Source: an uncultured Collinsella sp.
GTDB lineage: Bacteria; Actinomycetota; Coriobacteriia; Coriobacteriales; Coriobacteriaceae
DNA length: 55,310 nt
NCBI GenBank assembly: GCA_900759335.1
Contig: CAAEUX010000047.1
Coordinates: 1-55,310 of the forward strand
Direction of reading: 5' to 3'
The notes below the pieces were generated by a model. That model was not told the DNA's origin. It saw only the letters and a program-made list of their open reading frames with translations, and did not search any database. Positions 1 through 8,070 of this stretch are shown piece by piece (within the stretch, counting starts at the first letter, position 1; each line of letters opens with the position of its first letter). The translations under genes were made by a program, and so were the position numbers.

Positions 1-51
1 CAATACGCTTGAGGATCCTTAAAAGAAAGTCCAGTTTATCCTTCCCACTCC

Positions 52-89
52 AAAAGCCTCCCATTTCTCATGTCCAAGAAATGGGAGGC
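52..89 (-). terminator. Rho-independent terminator
   Basis: A perfect 13-bp inverted repeat (56-68 with 77-89, GCCTCCCATTTCT and its complement) has an 8-nt loop. On the minus strand it is followed by TTTT, so it probably ends a minus-strand gene lying left of the window or acts in both directions. No gene is seen in 1-159. Confidence 0.6.
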
Positions 90-159
90 AGTTCAATTTG
101 ATCGGACGGGCTTCTTGGTGGGTATCATGGTTGGACGATCATAAGGAGGTTTTCCCTAC

Positions 160-927
160 ATGGAATTGTTTGAGCCGATTCTTCATTTCTTTGAGCAACG
201 GTGGGTCCACAACATCATCTGGGCCGTCATCTTGGCGATAGGCACCGCCGTCGCCACCAAGGTCGTATCCAAGACCCTGCGTCACCTGCTCAATCGCGAC
301 GACAACCCGCTTCCGGCATCGAGCATCTTCATCAACATCGCACGCGCCGTCATCTGGATGATCGGCGGCAGCTTTATCCTCGACAACTGCTTTGGCATTA
401 ACGCAAACGCGCTCGTCGCCGCTCTTGGCGTCGGCGGCATCGCCATCTCGCTCGGCTTTCAGGACACGCTGTCAAACCTTATTGGCGGCATGCAGGTTAC
501 GTTTATGGGCATCATCAAGCCCGGCGACAATATCGAGGTCGGCGGCGTGTCGGGCGTGGTCCAGGACATCACCTGGCGCCACACGACCATCGAAGATGCC
601 TGCGGGCAGACCATCATCGTCCCCAACTCCAACATCTCCAAGAACACGCTCGTGCATTTGATGCCCTTTGGGCGCGTGGCTGTGCCCGTTGCCGTAAAGG
701 ACACGTCCAAGTGGGCCTCGCTCGACGCGCTGGCAGACGAGCTGACCAGCGCCACCAAGGCCGCCGTGCTTCCCATCTCGGGCTTTGACAAGGAGCCGTA
801 TGTGCTCTTTAGCGAGATCGGCGACTTTGGCATTAAGGGCAAGATCATCTTTATCGTCAGCGACGACAGCACCACTTTCACCGCTGCCGACGCCTGCATC
901 CGCGCCATCGCCCCCATCATTGCCTAA
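160..927 (+). CDS. MscS-family mechanosensitive channel
   Basis: Small-conductance mechanosensitive ion channel of the inner membrane, which releases solutes on hypo-osmotic shock. The 255-aa protein has about three N-terminal membrane helices. The last is the Gly/Ala-rich pore-lining type (GVGGIAISLGFQDTLSNLIGG, about residues 90-110), followed by the beta domain typical of MscS (GDNIEVGGVSGVVQDI, then TTIEDACGQTIIVPNS). The length fits a minimal MscS (E. coli 286 aa). The start is supported by AAGGAGG at 142-148. A hairpin terminator directly follows the stop, so it is monocistronic. The family assignment is clear; the exact subfamily and ion preference are not. Confidence 0.9.
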   Translation: MELFEPILHFFEQRWVHNIIWAVILAIGTAVATKVVSKTLRHLLNRDDNPLPASSIFINIARAVIWMIGGSFILDNCFGINANALVAALGVGGIAISLGFQDTLSNLIGGMQVTFMGIIKPGDNIEVGGVSGVVQDITWRHTTIEDACGQTIIVPNSNISKNTLVHLMPFGRVAVPVAVKDTSKWASLDALADELTSATKAAVLPISGFDKEPYVLFSEIGDFGIKGKIIFIVSDDSTTFTAADACIRAIAPIIA

Positions 928-965
928 ACCACCACAAAGGGGACAGGCACCTTTGTTGTGGTTTT
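928..965 (+). terminator. Terminator hairpin with GGGACAGG-type loop
   Basis: ACCACCACAAAGG (928-940) pairs with 950-962 with one wobble or mismatch, followed by TTTTC. The hairpin begins at the base after the mscS stop codon. Its loop carries the GGGGACAGGCA motif seen in other intergenic hairpins of this window. Confidence 0.75.
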
Positions 966-1019
966 CATTCGTGGTACCATGGTTCATATAGTTGTTTAAA
1001 CGACTAAGGGAGCAACATC

Positions 1020-2936
1020 ATGGAAGAGGCCTACCGTCAAGCACGCAAGCGCGGCGAGCAAGGACGTCGACGCGCCATTAGTCAAAGCGAGTATCCGTAC
1101 CTCACGGACCTCGATAGCTTGGTTGCCCAGCTCCCCTTAGGCCAGCGAGAGAATGTCGGCCTGAGAGACATTCCGCTCGAAATGGTCGTCGGTACGGTTA
1201 CCAAGGGCCGTCAGTCCGCCTTTTCATGCAACTTTATGCCCCTGCTGCCGTTTGGCACCGAGTTCGCCCGCAAGTGGTCCAACCTCTACGACATCCAGGT
1301 AACCGAGGGTTATCGCGACCCCATCATCGTCACCGAGTTCATGCATCGGTTCTATGTCCAGGAAGGCAACAAACGCGTCAGTGTCCTCAAATTCCTGGAC
1401 GCCCCGACGGTTTCGGCCAAGGTCATCCGTCTCTACCCCGGCACATGGGATTCCGTCGAAAGCCGCCTGTACGGCGAGTTCTGCGCGTTTTGGCGCGTCT
1501 GCCCCCTATACGAGATCGAGTTCTCGCGTGAGGGAAGCTACGAGACGCTCGCCAAGATGCTCGGTCAGAACCTTATCGAAAAATGGCCGCAGAAAAAGGT
1601 CGACTACCTGCGCCACACCTTCCTGCTCTTTAAGCGCGCCTACCTTCGCGCAGGCGGCGACCACCTGGACATTACGCCTGCCGACGCCATGCTCGTGTAC
1701 CTCAATGTGTACAACCAGGACCGCCTGCTGGATACGCCAACGGATATCGTCGTAAACCGCCTGTGCAAGATCTGGCGCGAGCTGGTCATCGCCGGCAAAA
1801 ATGACGAGGACAAGGTTGATCTTGTCGAAGCACCGAGCGTCGATGAGGAAGAGTCGCCCGCCAAGTCCACCTCCGGCGTGCTCAACTTCTTTATGGGAAA
1901 GACCGTCTATTCGGCGGCCAACCCCCTGCGCATCGCCTTTATCCATGAGTTCCCCTGTGCGACGTCGAGCTGGGACAGCCTGCACGACCAAGGGCGTCAG
2001 TATCTCGATGAGCACTTTGACGGTATCGTGCACACCGAGGCGTTCGAGGACTGTCACGATCCGGACGTGTTCTACGCCGCCGTGGAAACGGCTGTCAAAC
2101 ATGGAGCAAACGTCATCTTCTCGACCTCGCACCGCCTGATGGAATACACGCTCAGGGCTGCCGTTGAGTATCCCCAGGTTCGGTTCCTCAACTGCTCTAT
2201 CGGCCTTCCCCATCAAAGTGTCCGTTCGTACTTTGGCAAGATGTACGAGGCCAAGTTCCTCCTGGGCGCCCTTGCCGCCAGCATGGCGGACAACCACCGC
2301 ATCGGCTACCACGCGTCGGTCTTCGCCTCGGGCGCGCTCAGCGAGATCAACGCCTTTGCGATTGGCGCCTCGCTGCTCGACCCCCGTGCGCAAATTATCC
2401 TGACTTGGGGCGATGTGCCCGCCGGAGGCCTTACCGAGGCCATGTGCCGCGAAGGTGTAAGCGTCATGACCGGCGCCGACATGTCAAAGTCGCTCGAAGA
2501 CCCCACGGCCTACGGACTTCACCGCCTGGTCGATGGCAAGGTTACCGGCATTGCCATGCCGGTATGGAACTGGGGCCGATACTACGAGCTTATCGTGCGA
2601 AGTCTACTGCATGGCACCTGGGATGAGACCAGTGACGCCAGCCAGGTTCGCGCCGTCAACTACTGGTACGGCATGAGCTCGGGCGTTATCGACATTCGCT
2701 ACGCTCCGGGCCTGCCCTATCAGACGCGCAAGCTTGTTCAACTCCTCCGCAATGGCATCGTCGAGGGCTCCATCAATCCATTTGGCGGCGAACTCCACAG
2801 CCAAGACGGCGTGGTGCAGATCGAGGGCTTTCCCCCACTGCCGAGCACGCAAATCGTTGAGATGGACTGGCTGGCCGACAACGTGGTGGGCACCATTCCG
2901 CAACTCGACGATGAGCCGAAAGTCCCTGCCCTATGA
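1020..2936 (+). CDS. ParB-like domain fused to BMP-type binding domain
   Basis: 638-aa protein of unknown function. The N-terminal third contains a ParB/sulfiredoxin-like segment (VTEFMHRFYVQEGNKRVSVLKFL, about residues 105-125; EGNKR resembles the ParB box). The C-terminal part from about residue 300 (LRIAFIHEF..., VIFSTSHRLMEYTLRAA, GKMYEAKFLLGALAA, GYHAS) resembles the basic-membrane-protein family of periplasmic nucleoside-binding proteins. There is no signal peptide, lipobox or membrane helix, so the BMP-like domain probably acts in the cytoplasm as a ligand sensor. The stop overlaps the next start (ATGA at 2933-2936), implying a shared function with the phosphoesterase. Family similarity is recognised by eye; the role is not known. 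Confidence 0.75.
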   Translation: MEEAYRQARKRGEQGRRRAISQSEYPYLTDLDSLVAQLPLGQRENVGLRDIPLEMVVGTVTKGRQSAFSCNFMPLLPFGTEFARKWSNLYDIQVTEGYRDPIIVTEFMHRFYVQEGNKRVSVLKFLDAPTVSAKVIRLYPGTWDSVESRLYGEFCAFWRVCPLYEIEFSREGSYETLAKMLGQNLIEKWPQKKVDYLRHTFLLFKRAYLRAGGDHLDITPADAMLVYLNVYNQDRLLDTPTDIVVNRLCKIWRELVIAGKNDEDKVDLVEAPSVDEEESPAKSTSGVLNFFMGKTVYSAANPLRIAFIHEFPCATSSWDSLHDQGRQYLDEHFDGIVHTEAFEDCHDPDVFYAAVETAVKHGANVIFSTSHRLMEYTLRAAVEYPQVRFLNCSIGLPHQSVRSYFGKMYEAKFLLGALAASMADNHRIGYHASVFASGALSEINAFAIGASLLDPRAQIILTWGDVPAGGLTEAMCREGVSVMTGADMSKSLEDPTAYGLHRLVDGKVTGIAMPVWNWGRYYELIVRSLLHGTWDETSDASQVRAVNYWYGMSSGVIDIRYAPGLPYQTRKLVQLLRNGIVEGSINPFGGELHSQDGVVQIEGFPPLPSTQIVEMDWLADNVVGTIPQLDDEPKVPAL

Positions 2937-3643
2937 AAATCCTTGCCATAGCCGATACCGAAGAACGATGCCTTTGGGAGTGCTTTCGCAAGGAACGCTT
3001 TGAGGGAGTCGACCTGATTTTGTCCGCCGGCGATCTGGACCCGGACTATCTTGAGTTTTTGGTTACGGTCATCAACAAACCGCTCATCTACGTGCGCGGC
3101 AATCACGATGACCGCTACGCACGTCATGCACCGGGTGGATGTATCTGCGTAGAGGACAGCGTGTACACGTACCGAGGGATTCGCATTGCGGGCCTTGGCG
3201 GGTCCATGCGTTATCGCGACGGCGCCAACATGTACACCGAACGCGAGATGTCCAAGCGCATGCGTAAGCTGTCGCGTAAGGTTAGGATGGTCGGCGGGTG
3301 CGACATTCTGCTTACCCATGCACCCGCCGCCGGTATGGGTGATCTGGACGATCTGCCGCATCGAGGATTCGAGTGCTTTAACACAGCACTCGAATCCTGG
3401 AATCCCGACTACATGGTGCACGGGCATGTGCACCAAAGCTACGGTTGCGATTTTCAGCGCGAGCGTCAGCATGTGTGTGGAACGACGATCATCAACGCCT
3501 GCGGCTATACGCAGTTTGAGCTCGACCAGACGCACTACCCCATCCGCGGCTGGCAAGCAGCTTGGCTCAACTCACAAACCATGCGCCGCGAGCTCAAACG
3601 CCACGAAGCCATAGAGTTCTCAACCGCCAGAACACCCTGGTAA
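2933..3643 (+). CDS. Calcineurin-like metallophosphoesterase
   Basis: 236-aa cytoplasmic phosphoesterase with the metal-binding blocks in order: IADTEE (about residues 6-11), SAGDLD (about 31), RGNHDD (about 54), LTHAP (about 124) and HGHVH (about 160). The first block has Glu where most family members have His (D-x-H becomes D-T-E), a variant that may alter metal use. The start overlaps the preceding stop by 4 nt, so the two are translationally coupled. The substrate cannot be told from sequence; a nucleotide or phosphoprotein substrate would be a guess. Confidence 0.8.
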   Translation: MKILAIADTEERCLWECFRKERFEGVDLILSAGDLDPDYLEFLVTVINKPLIYVRGNHDDRYARHAPGGCICVEDSVYTYRGIRIAGLGGSMRYRDGANMYTEREMSKRMRKLSRKVRMVGGCDILLTHAPAAGMGDLDDLPHRGFECFNTALESWNPDYMVHGHVHQSYGCDFQRERQHVCGTTIINACGYTQFELDQTHYPIRGWQAAWLNSQTMRRELKRHEAIEFSTARTPW

Positions 3644-3680
3644 CCACCTCAAAGGGGACGCTGACCCCTTTGAGGTGGTT
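3642..3680 (+). terminator. Terminator hairpin after metallophosphoesterase
   Basis: A perfect 16-bp stem (3642-3657 with 3665-3680) with a 7-nt loop (ACGCTGA) starts at the stop codon of the phosphoesterase and is followed by TTGG. It belongs to the same post-stop hairpin class as 928-965, with GGGGACG at the loop edge. Confidence 0.75.
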
Positions 3681-3695
3681 TTGGCACGCGATAGC

Positions 3696-3734
3696 AAGAA
3701 ACCCGGTCCCACACGAGGCGGAACCGGGTTTCTT
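3696..3734 (-). terminator. Terminator of the rplKA genes
   Basis: AAGAAACCCGGT (3696-3707) pairs with ACCGGGTTTCTT (3723-3734). It lies between the convergent phosphoesterase and rplA genes and can act in both directions. Confidence 0.65.
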
Positions 3735-3770
3735 TAGCAATGCTTGCTTTGCTCAGGCAGTAACTAGCAG

Positions 3771-4478
3771 TTACTCAGCCAGGAAGTCACGCTGGACAGC
3801 GGGATCGACCTTGACGCCAGGGCCCATGGTGGAAGACACGGAGATGGACTTGACGTACTTGCCCTTAGCAGAAGAGGGCTTGACGCGCAGAATCTCGGTG
3901 TACAGGGCAGCGTAGTTCTCAACGAGCTGCTGCTCAGAGAAGGACTTCTTGCCTAGGGGCACGTGGCAGATGCCGTAGCGGTCGGCGCGGTACTCAACGC
4001 GGCCAGCCTTGAGCTCGGAGACCATCTTGGCGACGTCCATGGTAACAGTACCGAGCTTGGGGTTCGGCATGAGGCCACGGGGACCAAGGATCTTACCGAT
4101 GCGGCCAACCTTGGCCATCATGTTCGGCGTAGCGATAGCGGCGTCGAAGTTGATCTCGCCCTTCTGAATCTGGGCGACGAGCTCGTCGGAACCGATGATG
4201 TCGGCGCCGGCAGCCTCGGCCTCGCGGGCCTTCTCGCCCTCGGCGAAGACGGCAACACGAACGGTCTTGCCGGTGCCGTGGGGCAGGGAGATGGAACCAC
4301 GGATGTTCTGGTCAGCCTTACGAGTATCGATGCCCAGACGGAAGTGGGCCTCGACGGTCTCGTCGAACTTGGCGATGTCGAGCTCCTTGATGAGCTTGGC
4401 AGCCTGAAGGGGGGTGTAGAGCGTGGCGCGGTCGATCTTCTCGGCAGCGGCGTTATAGCTCTTACCATGCTTAGCCAT
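3771..4478 (-). CDS. rplA: 50S ribosomal protein L1
   Basis: 235-aa L1, the 23S rRNA-binding protein of the L1 stalk, normal length for the family. Diagnostic stretches are the HFRLGIDTRKADQNIRGSISLPHGTGKT region near residues 45-75 and GPRGLMPNPKLGTVT near 130. The start chosen is the ATG at 4478 because AGGAGG lies 8 nt upstream; an ATG two codons earlier would sit on the ribosome binding site. It follows rplK in the usual order. L1 is known in other bacteria to repress its own operon by binding the leader mRNA; I do not see a clear mimic site here. Confidence 0.97.
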   Translation of the reverse strand: MAKHGKSYNAAAEKIDRATLYTPLQAAKLIKELDIAKFDETVEAHFRLGIDTRKADQNIRGSISLPHGTGKTVRVAVFAEGEKAREAEAAGADIIGSDELVAQIQKGEINFDAAIATPNMMAKVGRIGKILGPRGLMPNPKLGTVTMDVAKMVSELKAGRVEYRADRYGICHVPLGKKSFSEQQLVENYAALYTEILRVKPSSAKGKYVKSISVSSTMGPGVKVDPAVQRDFLAE

Positions 4479-4595
4479 GTGCATTACCTCCTGTGGTTAA
4501 ACGGGCGTAAGCCCTCCCACATCGTATCGTGTGCCCTATTGCACACATTTAACGGGCGCCCCGGCCGGAGCACCCGTCGTTACCATAAGAAATCG

Positions 4596-5024
4596 CTACT
4601 CAGCGATGGTGACGCCCATGGAACGGGCGGTACCGGCGATGATCTTCTTGGCGGCGTCGATGTCGTTGGCATTGAGGTCCGGCATCTTGATCTCGGCGAT
4701 CTTGGTGAGCTGCTCCTGGGAGAGCTGACCAACCTTGTCGGCCTGGGGCTTAGCGGAACCAGACTTGAGGTTCAGCTCCTTCTTGATGAGGTGAGCCGCC
4801 GGCGGGGTCTTGGTGATGAAGGAGAAGGACTTATCCTCGTAGACAGAGATCTCAACGGGGATGATGTCGCCCTTCTTGTCCTGCGTCTCGGCGTTAAAGG
4901 CCTGGCAGAACTGCATGATGTTCACGCCAGCAGCGCCCAGGGCGGGGCCGACGGGAGGAGCGGGGTTAGCTGCACCAGCAGGAATCTGGAGCTTAATGAC
5001 GTTGGCAACCTTCTTCTCAGCCAT
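4596..5024 (-). CDS. rplK: 50S ribosomal protein L11
   Basis: 142-aa L11, part of the GTPase-associated centre of the 50S subunit and needed for stringent-response signalling through RelA. It shows the proline-rich N-terminal switch region (LQIPAGAANPAPPVGPALGAAGVNIMQFCQAFNA, residues 10-43) and the C-terminal rRNA-binding domain ending ARSMGVTIAE. The ATG at 5024 has AAGGA about 7 nt upstream. It is separated from nusG by 120 bp, which may hold a separate promoter, and from rplA by 117 bp. Confidence 0.97.
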   Translation of the reverse strand: MAEKKVANVIKLQIPAGAANPAPPVGPALGAAGVNIMQFCQAFNAETQDKKGDIIPVEISVYEDKSFSFITKTPPAAHLIKKELNLKSGSAKPQADKVGQLSQEQLTKIAEIKMPDLNANDIDAAKKIIAGTARSMGVTIAE

Positions 5025-5144
5025 GGTCATTCCTTTCGAATCACGAGTGTGAAGTACTTGCTATATCGTAAGCACGCACGTGTTAGAAGCACTCCTGAGA
5101 TGAGCAGTCACAGAAGAAGCACGCTCGCGCGAACGGACGAAAAC

Positions 5145-5681
5145 TTAAGCGATGACAGCGACCTGGTTAAAGTCGAGCTCGACCGGCGTCTCGCGGCCAA
5201 AGATCATCAGCGTGACCTTGAGCTTGCCAGCCTCGGTGTTAACCTCGGAGACCTTGCCATCAAAGTCGGTAAGCGGGCCATCGGTGACGCGGACGGACGT
5301 GCCGACCTGAATATCAACCGAGGTGCGCTTGGGCGAATCGCCCTTACCGGGACGACGAGTCATCTTATTGTACTCATCGCGGGAAAGCGGTGCGGGCTTA
5401 CCGTTGCCGCCCAGGAAACCGGTGACGCCGGGCGTGTTGCGAACACACGTCCAAGCATCGTCATCCATCTCCATGCGGACCAGGACATAACCCGGGAAAA
5501 TCTTGGAATCCTTGGTCTCGCGCTTGACACCCTCTTTAATCTCGGTGACGCGCTCCATAGGAATCTCGATATCAAAGATACGGTCCTGCATGCCCATGGT
5601 CTCGATGCGATGCTCGAGATCGGACTTAACGCGGTTCTCGTATCCAGAGTAAGTGTGAACGACGTACCAACGCTTAGACAT
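5145..5681 (-). CDS. nusG: Transcription termination/antitermination factor NusG
   Basis: 178-aa NusG, which binds RNA polymerase and couples it to Rho and the ribosome. The NGN domain starts at once (RWYVVHTYSGYENRVKSDLEHRI). The C-terminal KOW domain is GTSVRVTDGPLTDFDGKVSEVN (about residues 125-147). It lies 3 nt downstream of secE in the universal secE-nusG pair. No insertion between the NGN and KOW domains is seen beyond a short basic linker (TRRPGKGDSPKRT). Confidence 0.97.
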   Translation of the reverse strand: MSKRWYVVHTYSGYENRVKSDLEHRIETMGMQDRIFDIEIPMERVTEIKEGVKRETKDSKIFPGYVLVRMEMDDDAWTCVRNTPGVTGFLGGNGKPAPLSRDEYNKMTRRPGKGDSPKRTSVDIQVGTSVRVTDGPLTDFDGKVSEVNTEAGKLKVTLMIFGRETPVELDFNQVAVIA

Positions 5682-5684
5682 GGT

Positions 5685-6023
5685 TTAGCCCCTCAATCCA
5701 GAGAACAGAGCAAGAGCCTCGCCAAAGCCAGCATCGAGCAGAGCGATGACGACGCCGACGACGACCAGAGAAGCGCAGACGACGACCGAGTAGTTCACGA
5801 GCTCCTTCTTATCGGGCCACGTGACACGCTTCATCTCGGACTTGACCGAAGCGAAATACTTCTTGGTGCGGGCGAAGAAACCAGGCTTCTCGTTCTTCTT
5901 GGACTTCGCAGCCTTCTCGTTCTTCTTGGCAACGACCTTCTTGGCCTCAACCTTGGAGTTGGCGGCAGCGCTGTTGGCAGGTGCCGGCTGCTGAGCCTTC
6001 TTCTTGTTCTTCTTGTTGGCCAT
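5685..6023 (-). CDS. secE: Preprotein translocase subunit SecE
   Basis: 112-aa SecE with one C-terminal membrane helix (YSVVVCASLVVVGVVIALLDAGF, about residues 79-101). This follows the conserved amphipathic segment SVKSEMKRVTWPDKKELVNY. The N-terminal about 50 residues are a Lys/Ala-rich, low-complexity cytoplasmic extension, common in actinobacterial SecE. It clamps SecY in the SecYEG channel. It is co-transcribed with nusG downstream and with tRNA-Trp and rpmG upstream. Confidence 0.95.
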   Translation of the reverse strand: MANKKNKKKAQQPAPANSAAANSKVEAKKVVAKKNEKAAKSKKNEKPGFFARTKKYFASVKSEMKRVTWPDKKELVNYSVVVCASLVVVGVVIALLDAGFGEALALFSGLRG

Positions 6024-6062
6024 TTGGGTTACCTCCGCGCAATGCGCTTATTCATGAGTAAA

Positions 6063-6090
6063 CCGTAAGCCCCCAAGTGGGAGCTTACGG
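6063..6090 (-). other. Hairpin between tRNA-Trp and secE
   Basis: CCGTAAGC (6063-6070) pairs with GCTTACGG (6083-6090), with further G/C pairing inside. On the minus strand it follows tRNA-Trp and is followed by only TTTACT. It may be a weak terminator or a processing signal separating the tRNA from the secE-nusG mRNA. Confidence 0.5.
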
Positions 6091-6099
6091 AATAATGAC

Positions 6100-6175
6100 T
6101 GGCACGCCAGGAAGGACTCGAACCCTCAACACTCGGTTTTGGAGACCGATGCTCTACCAATTGAACTACTGGCGT
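6100..6175 (-). tRNA. tRNA-Trp (anticodon CCA)
   Basis: A 76-nt cloverleaf with 7-bp acceptor ACGCCAG/CTGGCGT, discriminator G and an encoded CCA end at 6100-6102. The anticodon loop reads CTCCAAA, giving anticodon CCA. It sits between rpmG and secE, a common arrangement in Gram-positive bacteria. Confidence 0.97.
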
Positions 6176-6188
6176 ATGTGACTAGAGA

Positions 6189-6338
6189 CTAGCGAGTCTC
6201 TTTGTGCAGCGTGTGGTGACGGCACCAGGGGCAATACTTCTTGATCTCCATACGATCAGGCATGGTCGACTTGTTCTTGGTGGTCGTATAGTTGCGGCGC
6301 TTGCACTCAGTGCACGCAAGAGTAACTAGAGTACGCAT
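6189..6338 (-). CDS. rpmG: 50S ribosomal protein L33
   Basis: A 49-aa protein beginning MRTLVTLACTECKRRNYTT and ending HHTLHKETR. Two Cys pairs (C9/C12 and C36/C39) form the zinc ribbon, so this is the zinc-binding (C+) form. It heads the rpmG-tRNA-Trp-secE-nusG transcript; a good promoter lies at 6384-6413. A zinc-free paralogue, if any, is not in the window. Confidence 0.95.
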   Translation of the reverse strand: MRTLVTLACTECKRRNYTTTKNKSTMPDRMEIKKYCPWCRHHTLHKETR

Positions 6339-6383
6339 GTATCCTGAACCTTTCATTTCCGCCCCGTACGGGCACGAGTTGTT

Positions 6384-6413
6384 ACTTTATCAGCTCCACG
6401 TAAGTGCTGTCAA
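6384..6413 (-). promoter_or_regulatory. Promoter of rpmG-tRNA-Trp-secE-nusG
   Basis: On the minus strand TTGACA (6408-6413) is a perfect -35 box. It is followed after 18 bp by TAAAGT (6384-6389), or after 16 bp by GATAAA. The site lies about 45 bp upstream of the rpmG start. Confidence 0.6.
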
Positions 6414-6552
6414 TGAAAACCTCGAGTCAATTGGTTCTCGGTGGATCCATTCATATTTGGAACACATCAATGAAGCCATCGAGAGCTAATCGACGGTGCA
6501 TCCAGGACCATTATCGATCCTCTCGACACCAGCAACGGCTCAATATCCATTG

Positions 6553-6590
6553 CAAAAAAGAACCCGGCACCCATATAAGTGCCGGGTTCT
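6553..6590 (-). terminator. Terminator of tuf
   Basis: AGAACCCGGCAC (6559-6570) pairs perfectly with 6579-6590 around an 8-nt loop. On the minus strand it is followed by a run of six T. It lies 28 bp after the tuf stop. Confidence 0.9.
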
Positions 6591-6617
6591 CTAAGTCAGC
6601 TATATCAAAGAGCTAAT

Positions 6618-7808
6618 TTACTCAATGATCGTGGAGACGATGCCCGAACCGACGGTGTGGCCACCCTCACGGATAGCGAAGCGCAGGCCCTCCTCCATGG
6701 CAATCGGGTGGATGAGGTCGCCCTCGATGGTGATGTGGTCACCAGGCATAGCCATCTCGGTGCCCTCGGGGAGCTTGACCGTACCGGTAACGTCGGTGGT
6801 ACGGAAGTAGAACTGAGGACGATAACCATCGAAGAACGGGGTGTGACGGCCGCCCTCCTCCTTGGTCAGAACGTAGATCTCACCGGTGAACTTGGTGTGC
6901 GGGGTAACCGAACCGGGCTTGCAGAGAACCTGGCCGCGCTCGATGTCCTCGCGCTTGATGCCGCGGAGCAGCAGACCGACGTTGTCGCCAGCCTCGCAGA
7001 AGTCCATGGACTTACGGAACATCTCGATACCGGTAACGACGGTGTTCTGGGTATCCTTGATGCCGACGATCTCGACGGGCTCGTTGAGCTTGAGCTCACC
7101 GCGCTCGACACGGCCGGTAGCAACGGTACCACGGCCGGAGATGGTCATAACGTCCTCAACGGCCATCAGGAACGGGAGGTCGTTGTTACGAGCAGGCGTC
7201 GGGATGTACTCGTCGACGGCCTTCATGAGCTCGCGGATAGCGTCCATCCACTTGGCGTCGCCCTCGAGAGCGCCCAGAGCGGAACCACGGATGACGGGGA
7301 TGTCGTCGCCGGGGAAATCGTACTCGGAGAGGAGCTCACGGGTCTCCATCTCGACGAGGTCGATGAGCTCGTCATCGTCGACCATGTCGCACTTGTTCAG
7401 GAAGACGACGATGTAGGGAACGCCGACCTGACGGGCGAGCAGGATGTGCTCGCGGGTCTGAGCCATGGGGCCGTCGGTAGCGGCGATGACCAGGATAGCG
7501 CCGTCCATCTGAGCAGCACCGGAGATCATGTTCTTGACGTAGTCAGCGTGGCCCGGGCAGTCAACGTGAGCGTAGTGACGGGCAGCGGTCTCGTACTCAA
7601 CGTGGGAGACGGAGATCGTGATGCCGCGCTCGCGCTCCTCGGGAGCCTTGTCGATGTTCTCGAACGCAGTGAAGTCAGCCTTGCAGCCCTCGGTCTCGGA
7701 GAGAACCTTGGTGATGGCAGCGGTCAGCGTGGTCTTGCCGTGGTCGACGTGACCAATGGTGCCGATGTTAACATGCGGCTTAGTGCGCTCAAACTTCTCT
7801 TTGGCCAT
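6618..7808 (-). CDS. tuf: Elongation factor Tu
   Basis: 396-aa EF-Tu, the GTPase that delivers aminoacyl-tRNA to the ribosome. The G1 motif is GHVDHGKT (residues 19-26), followed by the effector region RGITISVSHVEYET, the G3 motif DCPGHADYVKNM and the G4 motif NKCD. Domains 2 and 3 are complete. The start at 7808 (MAKEKFERTKPHVNIGTIGH) is the family start with GGAGGG upstream; a longer reading frame upstream is not coding. It is flanked by tRNA-Met upstream and its own terminator downstream, and is not linked to fusA or rpsL here. Confidence 0.98.
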   Translation of the reverse strand: MAKEKFERTKPHVNIGTIGHVDHGKTTLTAAITKVLSETEGCKADFTAFENIDKAPEERERGITISVSHVEYETAARHYAHVDCPGHADYVKNMISGAAQMDGAILVIAATDGPMAQTREHILLARQVGVPYIVVFLNKCDMVDDDELIDLVEMETRELLSEYDFPGDDIPVIRGSALGALEGDAKWMDAIRELMKAVDEYIPTPARNNDLPFLMAVEDVMTISGRGTVATGRVERGELKLNEPVEIVGIKDTQNTVVTGIEMFRKSMDFCEAGDNVGLLLRGIKREDIERGQVLCKPGSVTPHTKFTGEIYVLTKEEGGRHTPFFDGYRPQFYFRTTDVTGTVKLPEGTEMAMPGDHITIEGDLIHPIAMEEGLRFAIREGGHTVGSGIVSTIIE

Positions 7809-7862
7809 AAAGCCCTCCTCTAAACAGGTCGTCCCCGGACGGGACTTTGCCTTTATACCATA

Positions 7863-7893
7863 GTGGCCTCTCAACATACTATTGAGAAGCCAC
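7863..7893 (-). other. Inverted repeat between tRNA-Met and tuf
   Basis: GTGGCCTCTCAA (7863-7874) pairs with TTGAGAAGCCAC (7882-7893) with one wobble, around a 7-nt loop. It overlaps a possible extended -10 for tuf (TGGTATAAA on the minus strand, just downstream). It may separate the tRNA transcript from the tuf mRNA. Confidence 0.45.
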
Positions 7894-7904
7894 CGTGTTA
7901 CCTA

Positions 7905-7981
7905 TGGTAGCGGTGACTGGATTCGAACCAGTGACGCCACGGGTATGAACCGTGTGCTCTAACCAACTGAGCTACACCGCC
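7905..7981 (-). tRNA. tRNA-Met (anticodon CAU), elongator type
   Basis: 77 nt with acceptor GGCGGTG/CACCGCT, discriminator A and encoded CCA. The anticodon loop is TTCATAC. The anticodon stem lacks the three G:C pairs of initiator tRNA, and the 1:72 pair is G:U rather than the C:A mismatch, so it is an elongator. A lysidine-modified tRNA-Ile2 is not excluded. Confidence 0.9.
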
Positions 7982-7984
7982 GGA

Positions 7985-8060
7985 TGGAGCCTGCAACCAG
8001 ACTTGAACTGGTGACCTCTTCGTTACCAACGAAGTGCTCTACCGACTGAGCTATACAGGC
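7985..8060 (-). tRNA. tRNA-Thr (anticodon GGU)
   Basis: 76-nt cloverleaf with acceptor GCCTGTA/TGCAGGC, discriminator T and encoded CCA. The anticodon loop is TTGGTAA. It lies 3 bp from tRNA-Met in the same transcript. Confidence 0.96.
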
Positions 8061-8070
8061 ACTTGACGGG

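Noticed and set aside
3963..6068. 701-codon plus-strand frame over rplA-rplK-nusG-secE
   Set aside because: Antisense shadow of four certain genes. Long open antisense frames are expected in GC-rich DNA with this codon bias, and the translation has no recognisable domain.
7905..7981. Initiator tRNA-Met
   Set aside because: The anticodon stem lacks the three consecutive G:C pairs and the 1:72 pair is G:U, not the C:A mismatch.
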